Counted from the first letter of the stretch, positions 43,029 through 51,932 are shown. The stretch is DNA of 64,000 nt from Fusobacterium sp. (GCF_019012925.1 NZ_JAGIRL010000039.1:1-64000), one strand, 5' to 3'. Numbers and translations: made by a program. The notes: generated from the letters alone by a model not told the origin.

Positions 43029-44312
43029 ATGAACAAATTAATTTATATATTAGAAGAAAAACTTGTTCCTATAGCTGCTTGGCTAGAAGCTAATAAATAT
43101 GTTAATGGAATAAGAAGAGCGTTTGTTATGTTGATGCCAGCATTGATGATAGGGTCATTATTTTTAATGATTCAATCATTTCCATTGCCAGCATATCAAA
43201 ATTTTATGAAAAGTGTTTTTGGAGATAACTGGGGATCAGTTTTCGATATACCTGTAAATGCAACTTTCTCAATGTTAGCTGTATATGTATCATTTTTAGT
43301 TGCTCAACAATTAGCAAAGCAATTTGAATTGGATAGCGTTGCAGTAGGATTGTTATCAACAGTGGCATTCTTTATCTTAACACCTTTAGGAAATACACAA
43401 GAGTATGGAAGTGTAATCACTTTTGACTGGTTAGGAAGTAAAGGAATGTTTATAGCTATGATGGTAGGATTCTTTACTATGGTAATATTTAGATTTTTCG
43501 TAAAAAGAAATATCTTAGTAAAAATGCCAGATGGAGTACCACCTGAAGTAATTAGATCATTTGAAGCTCTTATTCCTGGAGCAGCAATATTAATAGTAGC
43601 ACTATTAGTAAGAGTTGGAATGGCTCATACATCATTTGGAACTATTCATGACTTTGTATATAAAGTGATAGCTATACCATTAAAATCATTGGGAACTTCA
43701 TATATAGGATCTATGTTAACAGTATTCTCAATATCTGTTTTATGGTCAGTAGGAATTAATGCTGGATCAATGGTAAATGGTATTGTTAGACCATTCTGGT
43801 TAGAGAACCAATTAGAAAATATAGCAGCAATAAAAGAGGGATTACCTATTCCACACGTTATCACAGAGCAATTCTTTGATATGGTATGGATGGGAGGATC
43901 TGGAGCAACACTATCTCTATTATTAGCAATTATAATATTTGCAAAAAGTAAACATATAAAATCAGTTGGAGAGATAGCAGCAGTACCAGGTCTATTCAAT
44001 ATAAATGAACCATTATTATTTGGATTACCAGTAATATTAAACCCAATTATGTTGATTCCATTTAATATAGTTCCATTAGTAGTAGTTACAACACAGTATA
44101 TAGCTATGAATATAGGACTTGTAGCTAGACCAATTGGAATTGCTTTACCTTGGACAACACCAGCAGTTATAAGTGGATTCTTTGTAGTAGGAGGATTATC
44201 AGGAGCTTTAATACAGTTATTTAACTTAGTTTTAGGAGCTATGATCTACTTACCATTCTTAAGAATACTAGATAAAGCATCATTAAAAGAGGAAACAGAA
44301 TTAGGAGAATAA
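43029..44312 (+). CDS. PTS lactose/cellobiose-family IIC component
   Basis: A 427-residue membrane permease of the ChbC/CelB type with about 10 segments. It begins LEEKLVPIAAWLEANKYVNGIRRAFVMLMP and has FNINEPLLFGLPVILNPIMLIPF, the signature near the substrate-binding Glu, and AIPGLFNI-type residues. It translocates and phosphorylates sugar with the IIB and IIA of the same operon. The presence of a glycosylasparaginase gene just before it suggests an N-acetylglucosamine-bearing substrate. Confidence 0.94.
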   Translation: MNKLIYILEEKLVPIAAWLEANKYVNGIRRAFVMLMPALMIGSLFLMIQSFPLPAYQNFMKSVFGDNWGSVFDIPVNATFSMLAVYVSFLVAQQLAKQFELDSVAVGLLSTVAFFILTPLGNTQEYGSVITFDWLGSKGMFIAMMVGFFTMVIFRFFVKRNILVKMPDGVPPEVIRSFEALIPGAAILIVALLVRVGMAHTSFGTIHDFVYKVIAIPLKSLGTSYIGSMLTVFSISVLWSVGINAGSMVNGIVRPFWLENQLENIAAIKEGLPIPHVITEQFFDMVWMGGSGATLSLLLAIIIFAKSKHIKSVGEIAAVPGLFNINEPLLFGLPVILNPIMLIPFNIVPLVVVTTQYIAMNIGLVARPIGIALPWTTPAVISGFFVVGGLSGALIQLFNLVLGAMIYLPFLRILDKASLKEETELGE

Positions 44313-44342
44313 AAATAGCAGAGTTATAAGGAGAGTGTCAAT

Positions 44343-44648
44343 ATGAAAAAAATATTATTACTTTGCTCTAACGGAATGTCAACAAGCTTGATGGTAAAGA
44401 AAATGTTAGAAGCAGCAGAAAAAAAGGGAATAGAGGTTGAAATAAAAGCTGTAGGTCTAGAGATGTTTAAAGAAAACTTAGATAAATATGATGTTTTCTT
44501 ATTAGGACCACAAATTAAATATAGAAAAGCTGAATTTGAGAAGATGGCAGCTGAAGTTGGAAAAAAAGTAGAAGTAATCAATACTATTGATTATGGAATG
44601 ATGAAAGGGGATAAAGTTTTAGACTTTGCTCTAGGTTTAATAGGATAG
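44343..44648 (+). CDS. PTS lactose/cellobiose-family IIB component
   Basis: A 101-residue IIB with the phosphorylated Cys8 in MKKILLLCSNGMSTSLMVKKM. Short Rossmann-like fold, with LLGPQIKYRK near residue 58. It completes the PTS with IIA (41695) and IIC (43029). The ribosome site is AAGGAGAG. A hairpin follows (44659-44683) and probably reduces expression of the peptidase and CutC genes. Confidence 0.94.
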   Translation: MKKILLLCSNGMSTSLMVKKMLEAAEKKGIEVEIKAVGLEMFKENLDKYDVFLLGPQIKYRKAEFEKMAAEVGKKVEVINTIDYGMMKGDKVLDFALGLIG

Positions 44649-44658
44649 TTGAAAAATG

Positions 44659-44683
44659 AGGAGCAACTTCTTTAGTTGCTCCT
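44659..44683 (+). terminator. Internal terminator or attenuator
   Basis: AGGAGCAAC (44659-44667) and GTTGCTCCT (44675-44683) form a perfect 9-base hairpin followed by TTGTTTATTT. It lies between the IIB gene and the dipeptidase gene and likely gives partial termination. Confidence 0.65.
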
Positions 44684-44704
44684 TTGTTTATTTGGAGGAT
44701 AACT

Positions 44705-46099
44705 ATGAAAATTAAAAACTATATAGATAATAATTTTGATAAGATAATGTCAGATGTTATAGATATTATAAAGATAAAAACAGTAAAAGCTGAACCAGTA
44801 GGAGATGCTCCATTTGGAGAGAATTTAAAATATGGACTTGAAAAAACTTTGGAATTGGCTCAAAATTTAGGATTTAGAACTAAAAATCTAGATAACTATG
44901 TTGGTTATGCTGAGATTGGAGAGGGAGAGGAGTATATTGCTATCTTAGGACATATAGATGTTGTACCTGAAGGAGATTGTTCTAAATGGAGTGTAGATCC
45001 ATATGGAGGAGAGATAAAGAATAATTGTCTGGTAGCAAGAGGAGCTATAGACAATAAAGGACCAATCATATCTTCATTGTACTCATTAAAGGCTATATTA
45101 GAGGAGAATCCACACTTTAATAAAAGAGTGAGAGTGATCTTTGGAACAAATGAAGAGAGTGGAGATGAGGATATAAAACACTATCTAAGCTTAGAAAAAC
45201 CACCAAAATATGCTTTTACACCTGATGGAAGATTTCCAGTTATATTTTCAGAGAAGGGTATATATACATTTTCTTTTAGAGAGAGAATAGATTGGGATAG
45301 AACAGAGGTTTTAGAGATACAAGCTGGGACAAGATCTAATGTAGTTCCTGAACAAGGAAAAATAACTTTAAGAAATAGTTCAGCTACAAAAGTTAAAGAG
45401 AGTCTGAAAAAAATGGTTGAACTTTCAAAATGTAGTTTTGAATTATTGGAAGAGGAAGATAGATTGGTAGTGACAGTAAATGGAAAAGCTGCTCATGCAA
45501 GTTCACCTGAAAGAGGAATTAACTCAATTTATGGAATGTATTTATTTTTAAATGAGGTATTAGAAGAAAAGGATTCACTTAAAAATTTTGCAAGATTTAT
45601 AGCTGAACATATTCAAGAGACAACAGACGGAAAACTATTGGGAATAGATAGTTTAAATATGGAAACTGGGGATTTAACTATCAGTGCTGGAATTACTAAA
45701 AAAATAGATGAGTATATAAATATAAAATTCAATATTAGATATCCAATATCAACAACAGAGGAGATTTTAGATAGAGAGTTACAATGTAGAGCCCAAGAAA
45801 ATGGAGTTGTATTCTTTAAGGAGAACCACAATCCACCACTATATTTTGCAAAGGATTCTATCTTAGTAAAAACTTTGCAAGATACCTATAGAGATATTAC
45901 TGGAAGAGATGAAGAGCCTGCAGCTTTAGGTGGAGGAACTTATGCTAAACTTATGCCAAATACAGTGGCTTTTGGACCAAATTTTAAGGAGTTTAAAGGA
46001 AATCCCCACAGTTTTGATGAGTGTATGGACTTGGATATGTTAAAGATTGGAATAGAAGTATATGCTAAAGCTATATTAAAATTAAGTGAGTATATTTAG
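44705..46099 (+). CDS. pepV: PepV-like M20 dipeptidase
   Basis: A 464-residue zinc peptidase of the M20/PepV group. Metal-site motifs: ILGHIDVVPEGD (His/Asp), GAIDNKGPII, FGTNEESGDED (Glu-Glu) and a C-terminal HSFDE. PepV enzymes cleave beta-Ala-His-type and other dipeptides. Start is the ATG behind TTTGGAGGA; an upstream ATG overlaps the hairpin. In this operon it would free amino acids from an Asn-linked peptide or glycopeptide remnant. Confidence 0.88.
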   Translation: MKIKNYIDNNFDKIMSDVIDIIKIKTVKAEPVGDAPFGENLKYGLEKTLELAQNLGFRTKNLDNYVGYAEIGEGEEYIAILGHIDVVPEGDCSKWSVDPYGGEIKNNCLVARGAIDNKGPIISSLYSLKAILEENPHFNKRVRVIFGTNEESGDEDIKHYLSLEKPPKYAFTPDGRFPVIFSEKGIYTFSFRERIDWDRTEVLEIQAGTRSNVVPEQGKITLRNSSATKVKESLKKMVELSKCSFELLEEEDRLVVTVNGKAAHASSPERGINSIYGMYLFLNEVLEEKDSLKNFARFIAEHIQETTDGKLLGIDSLNMETGDLTISAGITKKIDEYINIKFNIRYPISTTEEILDRELQCRAQENGVVFFKENHNPPLYFAKDSILVKTLQDTYRDITGRDEEPAALGGGTYAKLMPNTVAFGPNFKEFKGNPHSFDECMDLDMLKIGIEVYAKAILKLSEYI

Positions 46100-46107
46100 G
46101 AGGAAAA

Positions 46108-46716
46108 ATGTTAAGAGAAAAATGTATTGGGAGCTTTTTAGAAGCAATAGAAGCACAAAAATTAGGAGCAGAGAGAGTAGAACTTTGTGATAACTTAGAA
46201 GAGGGAGGGACAACACCTTCATATGGAACTATAAAAATGGTTGTTGACAAACTAGATATTCCAGCTTTTGTAATTATCAGACCAAGAGGGGGAGACTTCT
46301 TTTATACAGAAGAAGAGTTAGAGATAATGAAAGAGGATATAAGAGTTTGTAAAAAATTAGGTGTTAAAGGTGTTGTTATAGGAGCTTTAAATAGAGATAA
46401 TACAATTAATTATGAAGCTATAAAAGAGATGATAGAACTAGCTAAACCTATGTCAATAACTTTTCATAAAGCAATAGATGAGTTGGCAGATCCAGTAGCT
46501 GAAGTAAAAAAATTAGCAGATTTAGGAGTTGATAGAATATTGACTTCAGGAACAAAAGAAACTGCTTTAGAAGGAAAAGATATCTTAAATGCAATGATAA
46601 AAGAAGCTGGAGATGATATCATAATAATAGTAGCAGGAAAGGTTACAAAGGATAGCCTAAAAGAGATATCTGAAACTATACCAAGCAAAGAGTATCATGG
46701 AAAGAAAATAGTTTAA
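46108..46716 (+). CDS. cutC: CutC family TIM-barrel protein
   Basis: A 202-residue CutC-family barrel: EAIEAQKLGAERVELCDNL, GGTTPSYGTIK, VIIRPRGGDFFYTEEE, TFHKAID and RILTSGTK. The family was named for copper homeostasis, but that role is doubtful, and its frequent place beside sugar PTS genes suggests a metabolic enzyme. It is shorter than the ~245-residue E. coli protein. It closes the PTS/glycosylasparaginase operon, 8 bases after the dipeptidase. Confidence 0.88.
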   Translation: MLREKCIGSFLEAIEAQKLGAERVELCDNLEEGGTTPSYGTIKMVVDKLDIPAFVIIRPRGGDFFYTEEELEIMKEDIRVCKKLGVKGVVIGALNRDNTINYEAIKEMIELAKPMSITFHKAIDELADPVAEVKKLADLGVDRILTSGTKETALEGKDILNAMIKEAGDDIIIIVAGKVTKDSLKEISETIPSKEYHGKKIV

Positions 46717-46726
46717 AATTTTTAGT

Positions 46727-46804
46727 TTTGTATCCTCCTTATTGAAAAAAAGAGAATAATGGGGTATCCTATAATATGAGAATATTTGGTAGGGGGGATA
46801 CAAA
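46727..46804 (+). promoter_or_regulatory. GTATCC-repeat control region before the EamA gene
   Basis: Three GTATCC motifs occur: TTTGTATCCTCC (46727-46738), GGGGTATCC (46761-46769) and the inverted GGGGGGATACAAA (46792-46804). A TATAAT (46770-46775) sits directly after the second. The first and third can pair over 12 positions (one G-U) and would bury the GGGGGG ribosome site; if transcription starts at this TATAAT, the first copy is not in the mRNA and the motifs are more likely operator DNA, as for GntR/MocR regulators. Confidence 0.5.
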
Positions 46805-46805
46805 T

Positions 46806-47678
46806 ATGGAGAAAAAGAGTATTTATAAGGGGGCACTAATTTTAGTAGCAACCTCTTGGGGAAGTGGATTTCCAATTACAAAGATTGCATTGGAGAGTGG
46901 GATAGCACCAAATGCTTTAATGTCAATAAGATTTTTAGTAACAGCATTAATACTGTTTATCTATTTGAAATTTGCTGGAGAAAAACCAACAAGATCAGAG
47001 ATAAAGTTGGGCTTGGGAGCTGGACTAGTTTTAGGATTGGCATTTTCATTGCAAACAGTTGGATTGTTTTATACTACCTCTTCAAAGAATGCTTTTATAA
47101 CAGGTGCATACGTTGTAATGGTACCTTTTATCTCTTGGTTGATTACTAAAGAAAAACCAAAAAGTATAATATATTTTGCTTCTTTTTTATGCTTGTTTGG
47201 AATAGGATTTCTTTCTTTAGATGGGGATTTTAGCGTGAACTATGGAGATTTTCTAACTTTTGTGTGTGCTATATTTTTTGCTTTGCAAATGTCGATAATT
47301 GGAGCTACTATAAAGGGAAAGAACCCTGTTATAGTCAATACTTTTCAAATGTTAAGTGCTGGAATTTTGACATTTGTATTGAATATTTTATTTGAAAATT
47401 TCTCTTTAATTAGCACAAAACTAAATACAGTTCAAGTATTGGCTATTGGATTTTTAGTAATTTGTAATACAATGATAGCATATTTAGTTCAAACAGCTGC
47501 TCAAAGATATGTGGCTGCTTCTACAACATCTTTGATACTTTCAACAGAGATATTATTTGGAGCATTAGCTTCAGTGATATTTATGGGAGATATTTTAACT
47601 ATAAAGATGTTATTTGGTGGGATTTTGATATTTGCATCTGTAGTTTTAGCTGAAGGAGATTTCAATTTGAAAAAATAA
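46806..47678 (+). CDS. EamA/DMT-family transporter
   Basis: A 290-residue membrane protein with about 10 segments and two EamA repeats: ILVATSWGSGFPITKIALES and, in the second half, LSAGILTFVLNILF...VQTAAQRYVAASTTSLILSTE. Members export or import amino acids, vitamins or other metabolites; the substrate is unknown. Start is the ATG 7 bases after the GGGGGG site; the longer upstream frame contains the promoter and is unlikely. Its control region with repeated GTATCC suggests regulation by a MocR-like factor not found in the window. Confidence 0.87.
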   Translation: MEKKSIYKGALILVATSWGSGFPITKIALESGIAPNALMSIRFLVTALILFIYLKFAGEKPTRSEIKLGLGAGLVLGLAFSLQTVGLFYTTSSKNAFITGAYVVMVPFISWLITKEKPKSIIYFASFLCLFGIGFLSLDGDFSVNYGDFLTFVCAIFFALQMSIIGATIKGKNPVIVNTFQMLSAGILTFVLNILFENFSLISTKLNTVQVLAIGFLVICNTMIAYLVQTAAQRYVAASTTSLILSTEILFGALASVIFMGDILTIKMLFGGILIFASVVLAEGDFNLKK

Positions 47679-47693
47679 CTAAGAGTATAAAAT

Positions 47694-47741
47694 AAAAAGT
47701 TGATTTGTTAAGGAAAGTGTTCCTAGCAATCAACTTTTTTA
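47694..47741. terminator. Two-way terminator after the EamA gene
   Basis: AAAAAGTTGATT and AATCAACTTTTT flank a 21-base loop, with A- and T-runs for both directions. It serves the EamA gene and the converging IIC gene. Confidence 0.8.
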
Positions 47742-47743
47742 TT

Positions 47744-48700
47744 TTAAATTTCTTTGTTTACTGGATTTTTAAGGAAATAGAGTAGGAAAATAGCTGCTAG
47801 ACTACCAATAGCAATGGAAATTAAAAAACCTATTTTATTATCTATAAGTGGCAAAACAATTAATCCACCATGAGGAGCTTTTGAAGTAACGTGAAGAATA
47901 GCTGCTGAACAAGCACCAATAGCAGAACTTATAACTGTTATTGGAAGAATTTTAATATCTTTAGTTAAATATATTAGGGCTCCTTCAGTAATTCCAAGTA
48001 TACCTAAAAATATAGCTAAAATACCAGTATCACGTTCAATTTTTGAAAATCTATTTTTTAAGATATATTGAGCTATTCCTAATGATAGTGGTGGAATGCA
48101 TATAGCCACAGCAAGAGGGCCCATAATATCATATTTACCATAATCTAAAGTTGTAATGCCATAAATATATGCTATTTTGTTAATTGGTCCACCTAAATCA
48201 GCTCCAATCATACCCCCGAGTATAAAGATCAAAAATATAATGTTTTTATCACTTAAGGTATTGAGGTAGACATTTGTATTTTCTATAAAAAAAGTTATTG
48301 GTTCTTTTAAAAGATAGAACATAATAGAACTACCTAATAGTGTTGAAGCTATTGGAATAATTATCAGATACATAATAGAGCTAAATTCCAAAGGAACTTT
48401 TATCTTTTTTAAAAGTTCAATAAAATATCCAATAAATATTCCTGAAAGAATTCCACCAATAAGTCCAAGATTGATAAATTGAGATAGACTTCCTAAGATA
48501 AGAGCGGGAATAAATCCAGTACTACCACACTTTTCTTTAGCGATAAACCCAGCTAGAAGTGGGGGAACAATAAAAAAACTGTAGTTACTTACAATTTTAA
48601 AAAAATCTATTTTTGTATATAGGGCGATTATCGCCATTATTCCACCAATAATCACTGCTGGAATAGATTGAATAATACTTTTCATTAAAATTTTTCTCAT
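47744..48700 (-). CDS. Stand-alone fructose-type PTS IIC paralog
   Basis: A 318-residue membrane protein that matches only the IIC domain of the adjacent FruA: MIGADLGGPINKIAYIYG, PLAVAICIPPLSLGIAQ, GILGITEGALIYL and KAPHGGLIVLPLIDNKIGF. It has no IIA or IIB part. Relative to FruA the GITEGAIPFAAADP segment is altered to GITEGALIYLTKDI, so sugar specificity may differ or transport may be lost. Start by the GGGGGTT site; a frame 5 codons longer is possible. It lies 60 bases after fruA in the same direction, a likely duplication. It may borrow the A and B domains of FruA. Confidence 0.85.
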   Translation of the reverse strand: MRKILMKSIIQSIPAVIIGGIMAIIALYTKIDFFKIVSNYSFFIVPPLLAGFIAKEKCGSTGFIPALILGSLSQFINLGLIGGILSGIFIGYFIELLKKIKVPLEFSSIMYLIIIPIASTLLGSSIMFYLLKEPITFFIENTNVYLNTLSDKNIIFLIFILGGMIGADLGGPINKIAYIYGITTLDYGKYDIMGPLAVAICIPPLSLGIAQYILKNRFSKIERDTGILAIFLGILGITEGALIYLTKDIKILPITVISSAIGACSAAILHVTSKAPHGGLIVLPLIDNKIGFLISIAIGSLAAIFLLYFLKNPVNKEI

Positions 48701-48759
48701 AAAAATAACCCCCATTCTATATAAATAATAGCATGGGAGTTATTTTTTTTCAACTTGAA

Positions 48760-50580
48760 CTATTTTTTTATTTTTTTAAGTATATTAACCATGATAGCAG
48801 TAATTAATGAACCAACAACTATGGCTATAATAAACATCAATTTATTGTCAACAACTGGTAAAACAATAGGTCCACCATGAGGAGCATGATCAGTAACCTT
48901 ACCAATAGCAGCTATAACAGCACCAATAGCACTACCTGTCATTATAGATGGGATTACTCTTAAAGGATCAGCAGCGGCAAATGGAATAGCTCCCTCTGTA
49001 ATTCCTATAAGTCCCATAGCAAATGCGGCTTTTCCAGCTTCTCTTTCAGAGATTTCAAAATTTTTACCACCAATCATAGTAGCCAATCCCATTCCAATAG
49101 GAGGAATACAGATAGCTACAGCAATAGGTCCCATAACTTCTGGAACTCCTTGAGTGATCATAGCAGATCCAAACAGGAAGGCAACTTTATTGATAGGTCC
49201 ACCCATATCAAAAGATATCATAAGCCCTAAAATCAATGCTAGAAAGATAGATCCTGCTTGCATTCCTTTAAGGACATTAGTTAAAGCATTCATAAATCCA
49301 GATATAGGAGAACTGATAAAATACATCAATATACCTACTAAACCAGTAGAAACTAAGGGAATTACAAAGATTGGCATAATAGGTCTCAATCCAGCTGGGA
49401 CATTCCAGTTTTTAACCCATTTTGCAATGTAACCAGCAGCAAAACCAGCAACCATTCCACCTAAAAATCCAGCTCCAGCTGTATTAGCCAAAGCACCACC
49501 TACAAGTCCAGGAGCTAAACCAGGTCTATCAGCAATACTCATAGCTATATATCCTGATAAAACAGGAATCATAAGTCCAAATGCAGTAACACCTAAATCT
49601 AACATTGATTTTAAAAACGGATTTGTAACATCAGCTCCAGCTCCAGCTTTAATTCCAGATAGAGCAATTGAAAGAGCAATAAGAACTCCCCCACAAACAA
49701 CTAATGGTAACATATTAGAAACACCATTCATTAAGTGTTTATAAGCTCCAGTCTTTTCATTTTTAGCAGTAGTTTTACTCTCTTTTTTAGATGAAGAGTG
49801 GAATATTGTACCCTCTCCATTCAGAGTTTTATTGATTAATTCTTCAGGAATTCTAATAGCTTCTTTCACAGGAACTTGTATAAGTTTTTTTCCTTCAAAT
49901 CTATCCATATCTATGCTCTTATCAGCGGCTATAATAACACCAGTAGCTCTTTTGATATCTTCAGTAGTTAGTTCGTTTTTAACACCAACACTACCATTAG
50001 TCTCAACCTTTATATCCACTCCTAATTCTAAAGCTTTATTAATTAATGAATCAGCAGCCATATATGTATGAGCAATACCAACAGGACAAGCAGTTACAGC
50101 TACAACATATCCGTCTCTTTTTATTGTTGCTTCATTTTCTTTCTTTTCAACACTGTTAAATAATTTTATTATCTCATCTTCTGTTTTAGCATTATCCAAT
50201 TTTTCTCTAAATTCATCATTTAAAAGTTTGTTAGTAATTTTAGATAGCATTTCAATATGCTCATCAGTAGTTCCTTCTGGAGCTGCAATCATAAAAAATA
50301 ATCTTGCTTTCTCTCCATCTAATGAGTTAAAATCTACACCAGTTTCAGATTTTCCAAAAGCTATAGTAGCTTTCTTTACAGCTTTTGTCTTTCCATGAGG
50401 AATAGCAATTCCCTCTTCTAATCCCGTAGAAGATGTAGCTTCTCTCTCTTTAACTACTCTTAAATACTCTTCCTTATCATTTAGAACTCCACCTTTATCA
50501 AGAATATCAACCATTTCTTCTAAAATCTCATTTTTATTTTTTCCAGTAAGGTTCATTTTAATAAACTCTTTACTTAACAT
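48760..50580 (-). CDS. fruA: PTS fructose-family IIABC component
   Basis: A 606-residue three-domain enzyme. IIA carries His62 in AIPHGKTK; IIB carries Cys165 in VTACPVGIAHTYMAA; IIC follows from residue ~275 with DMGGPINKVAFLFG and HAPHGGPIVLPVVDNK. All phosphorylated residues are present. It imports and phosphorylates fructose or a related hexose (mannose and 2-O-alpha-mannosylglycerate are possible). No fruK or fruR adjoins it here, which leaves the sugar open. Start behind GGAGGTTGG. It shares a divergent control region with the second Rep_3-like gene. Confidence 0.93.
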   Translation of the reverse strand: MLSKEFIKMNLTGKNKNEILEEMVDILDKGGVLNDKEEYLRVVKEREATSSTGLEEGIAIPHGKTKAVKKATIAFGKSETGVDFNSLDGEKARLFFMIAAPEGTTDEHIEMLSKITNKLLNDEFREKLDNAKTEDEIIKLFNSVEKKENEATIKRDGYVVAVTACPVGIAHTYMAADSLINKALELGVDIKVETNGSVGVKNELTTEDIKRATGVIIAADKSIDMDRFEGKKLIQVPVKEAIRIPEELINKTLNGEGTIFHSSSKKESKTTAKNEKTGAYKHLMNGVSNMLPLVVCGGVLIALSIALSGIKAGAGADVTNPFLKSMLDLGVTAFGLMIPVLSGYIAMSIADRPGLAPGLVGGALANTAGAGFLGGMVAGFAAGYIAKWVKNWNVPAGLRPIMPIFVIPLVSTGLVGILMYFISSPISGFMNALTNVLKGMQAGSIFLALILGLMISFDMGGPINKVAFLFGSAMITQGVPEVMGPIAVAICIPPIGMGLATMIGGKNFEISEREAGKAAFAMGLIGITEGAIPFAAADPLRVIPSIMTGSAIGAVIAAIGKVTDHAPHGGPIVLPVVDNKLMFIIAIVVGSLITAIMVNILKKIKK

Positions 50581-50795
50581 ATTCCAACCTCCATCAAATT
50601 TTCTCAGTAATAGTTTCTTATGTTCATAATATAAAATAAAATGTATATTTTTGTCAAATTTCATATTTTTAATAAAAAATATCGTCTATTATTTTCTAAA
50701 AAAAATATTTTTTTCTATTTTAATAATTTAATTTCGTCTATAAATATGTTAAAATTAAATAAAAAAATTAAAAAAGTTGGGAGAAATTTAAATAA
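50581..50795. promoter_or_regulatory. Divergent region with two TCGTCTAT sites
   Basis: TCGTCTAT occurs at 50682-50689 and 50734-50741, each inside a run of A/T, within the region that separates fruA from the Rep_3-like gene. The copies are direct and 52 bases apart, which fits an autoregulatory or looping site. The second, TTTCGTCTATA, resembles the TTTCGTTATA near the first Rep_3-like gene. Confidence 0.4.
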
Positions 50796-51932
50796 ATGAA
50801 AAATATTAAAAATATTTTTGTTGATATAAATGTAAGGACTTCAAGATTAGAGGATAAAATTTTTCAAATTATATTAGAAAAAATAAAGAAAAATATAGAG
50901 AAAAATGAAAAAGAATATACAATACTAACTTTTAAACAAGAGGAGTTTGAAGTTGAAGAAAAAGAGATAGAGCAAGGGCTAAAAGGCTTGATGAATAAGG
51001 GGTTAAAGTTGAGTTATCTAGATGGAGAGAAGGAAAATGTTGTTTCTTTTAACTATGTAGCTGGTTATCAAAAGATAAATGAAACTTTTACAATATTTGT
51101 AGTTCCTAGTATAATAAATTCTTTTACAAAGAATAGTTTTGAATATGGAATTTCATTGAGAACATTTTTTTATTTGAGAAAAAAAATAGTGATAAAATTT
51201 ATGAATCTATTGATAAAAAATATAGAACAAGATAGGGAGATTGAGATAGAGTTGGAAGAACTAAAAGATCTATTAGAAATTTCTAACGATTCTTATGAAA
51301 GATTTTTTGATTTTGAAAAAAATATTTTGAAACCTCTTGTGGAAAAACTTAATACATTTTCAAATTTTACAATAAAATATGACAAAATAAAAAAAGGAGA
51401 AAATAAAAATAATAAAGTAATTGGAATTAGATTTACTATACATAATATAGAGATTGAAAAGAATAGAGGTGAAACAAACTATTTAATTCAAATTATAAAA
51501 AACATGGTACAGGATTATAGGGATATTTGGGAAGAAGTTAATGCTTCTATCCAAAATTATGGATTTGAATCAACTAAAAGAAATTTACTATTTTTAAAGG
51601 AAAATGGATTTGAGATAAGTGATAATGAGATAAAAAACTATTTAAGAAATGATGGCAGAAATATCGAGGAAATTTTAAAACTTTCTGATCACATACTTAT
51701 AAAAGAGAAATATAGTATATATAAGGATATTCCTAGTTTTATAAAGATAATATATGATACAATTATTGCATATGATTTTTATTATTCATTAAACTTTAAA
51801 TTTTTAAGTGTTATAAAAAACTATATAGAGGGAGAGACACTCTACTATAAAGATTCTACATATATAATTTATGGAAAATATAAAAATAATAAGGGGTTTT
51901 TTAAGATATTTGAGTCAAAGGAGCGAAAATAA
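50796..51932 (+). CDS. Plasmid Rep_3/RepB-like protein (copy 2)
   Basis: A 378-residue relative of the protein at 40329. The shared core is LLEISNDSYERFFDFEKN and IKYDKIKKGENKNNKVIGI, against LEIGDSYKRFYDIEKN and LEYEKVKNGEHKSAKILGI in copy 1. The N-terminus is also winged-helix-like, and a long C-terminal extension follows. It ends in TAATG, which overlaps the start of the AlkD-type gene, so the two are translated together. A plasmid-type initiator coupled to a DNA repair gene is unusual; it may now regulate transcription or replication of the chromosome. Confidence 0.6.
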   Translation: MKNIKNIFVDINVRTSRLEDKIFQIILEKIKKNIEKNEKEYTILTFKQEEFEVEEKEIEQGLKGLMNKGLKLSYLDGEKENVVSFNYVAGYQKINETFTIFVVPSIINSFTKNSFEYGISLRTFFYLRKKIVIKFMNLLIKNIEQDREIEIELEELKDLLEISNDSYERFFDFEKNILKPLVEKLNTFSNFTIKYDKIKKGENKNNKVIGIRFTIHNIEIEKNRGETNYLIQIIKNMVQDYRDIWEEVNASIQNYGFESTKRNLLFLKENGFEISDNEIKNYLRNDGRNIEEILKLSDHILIKEKYSIYKDIPSFIKIIYDTIIAYDFYYSLNFKFLSVIKNYIEGETLYYKDSTYIIYGKYKNNKGFFKIFESKERK

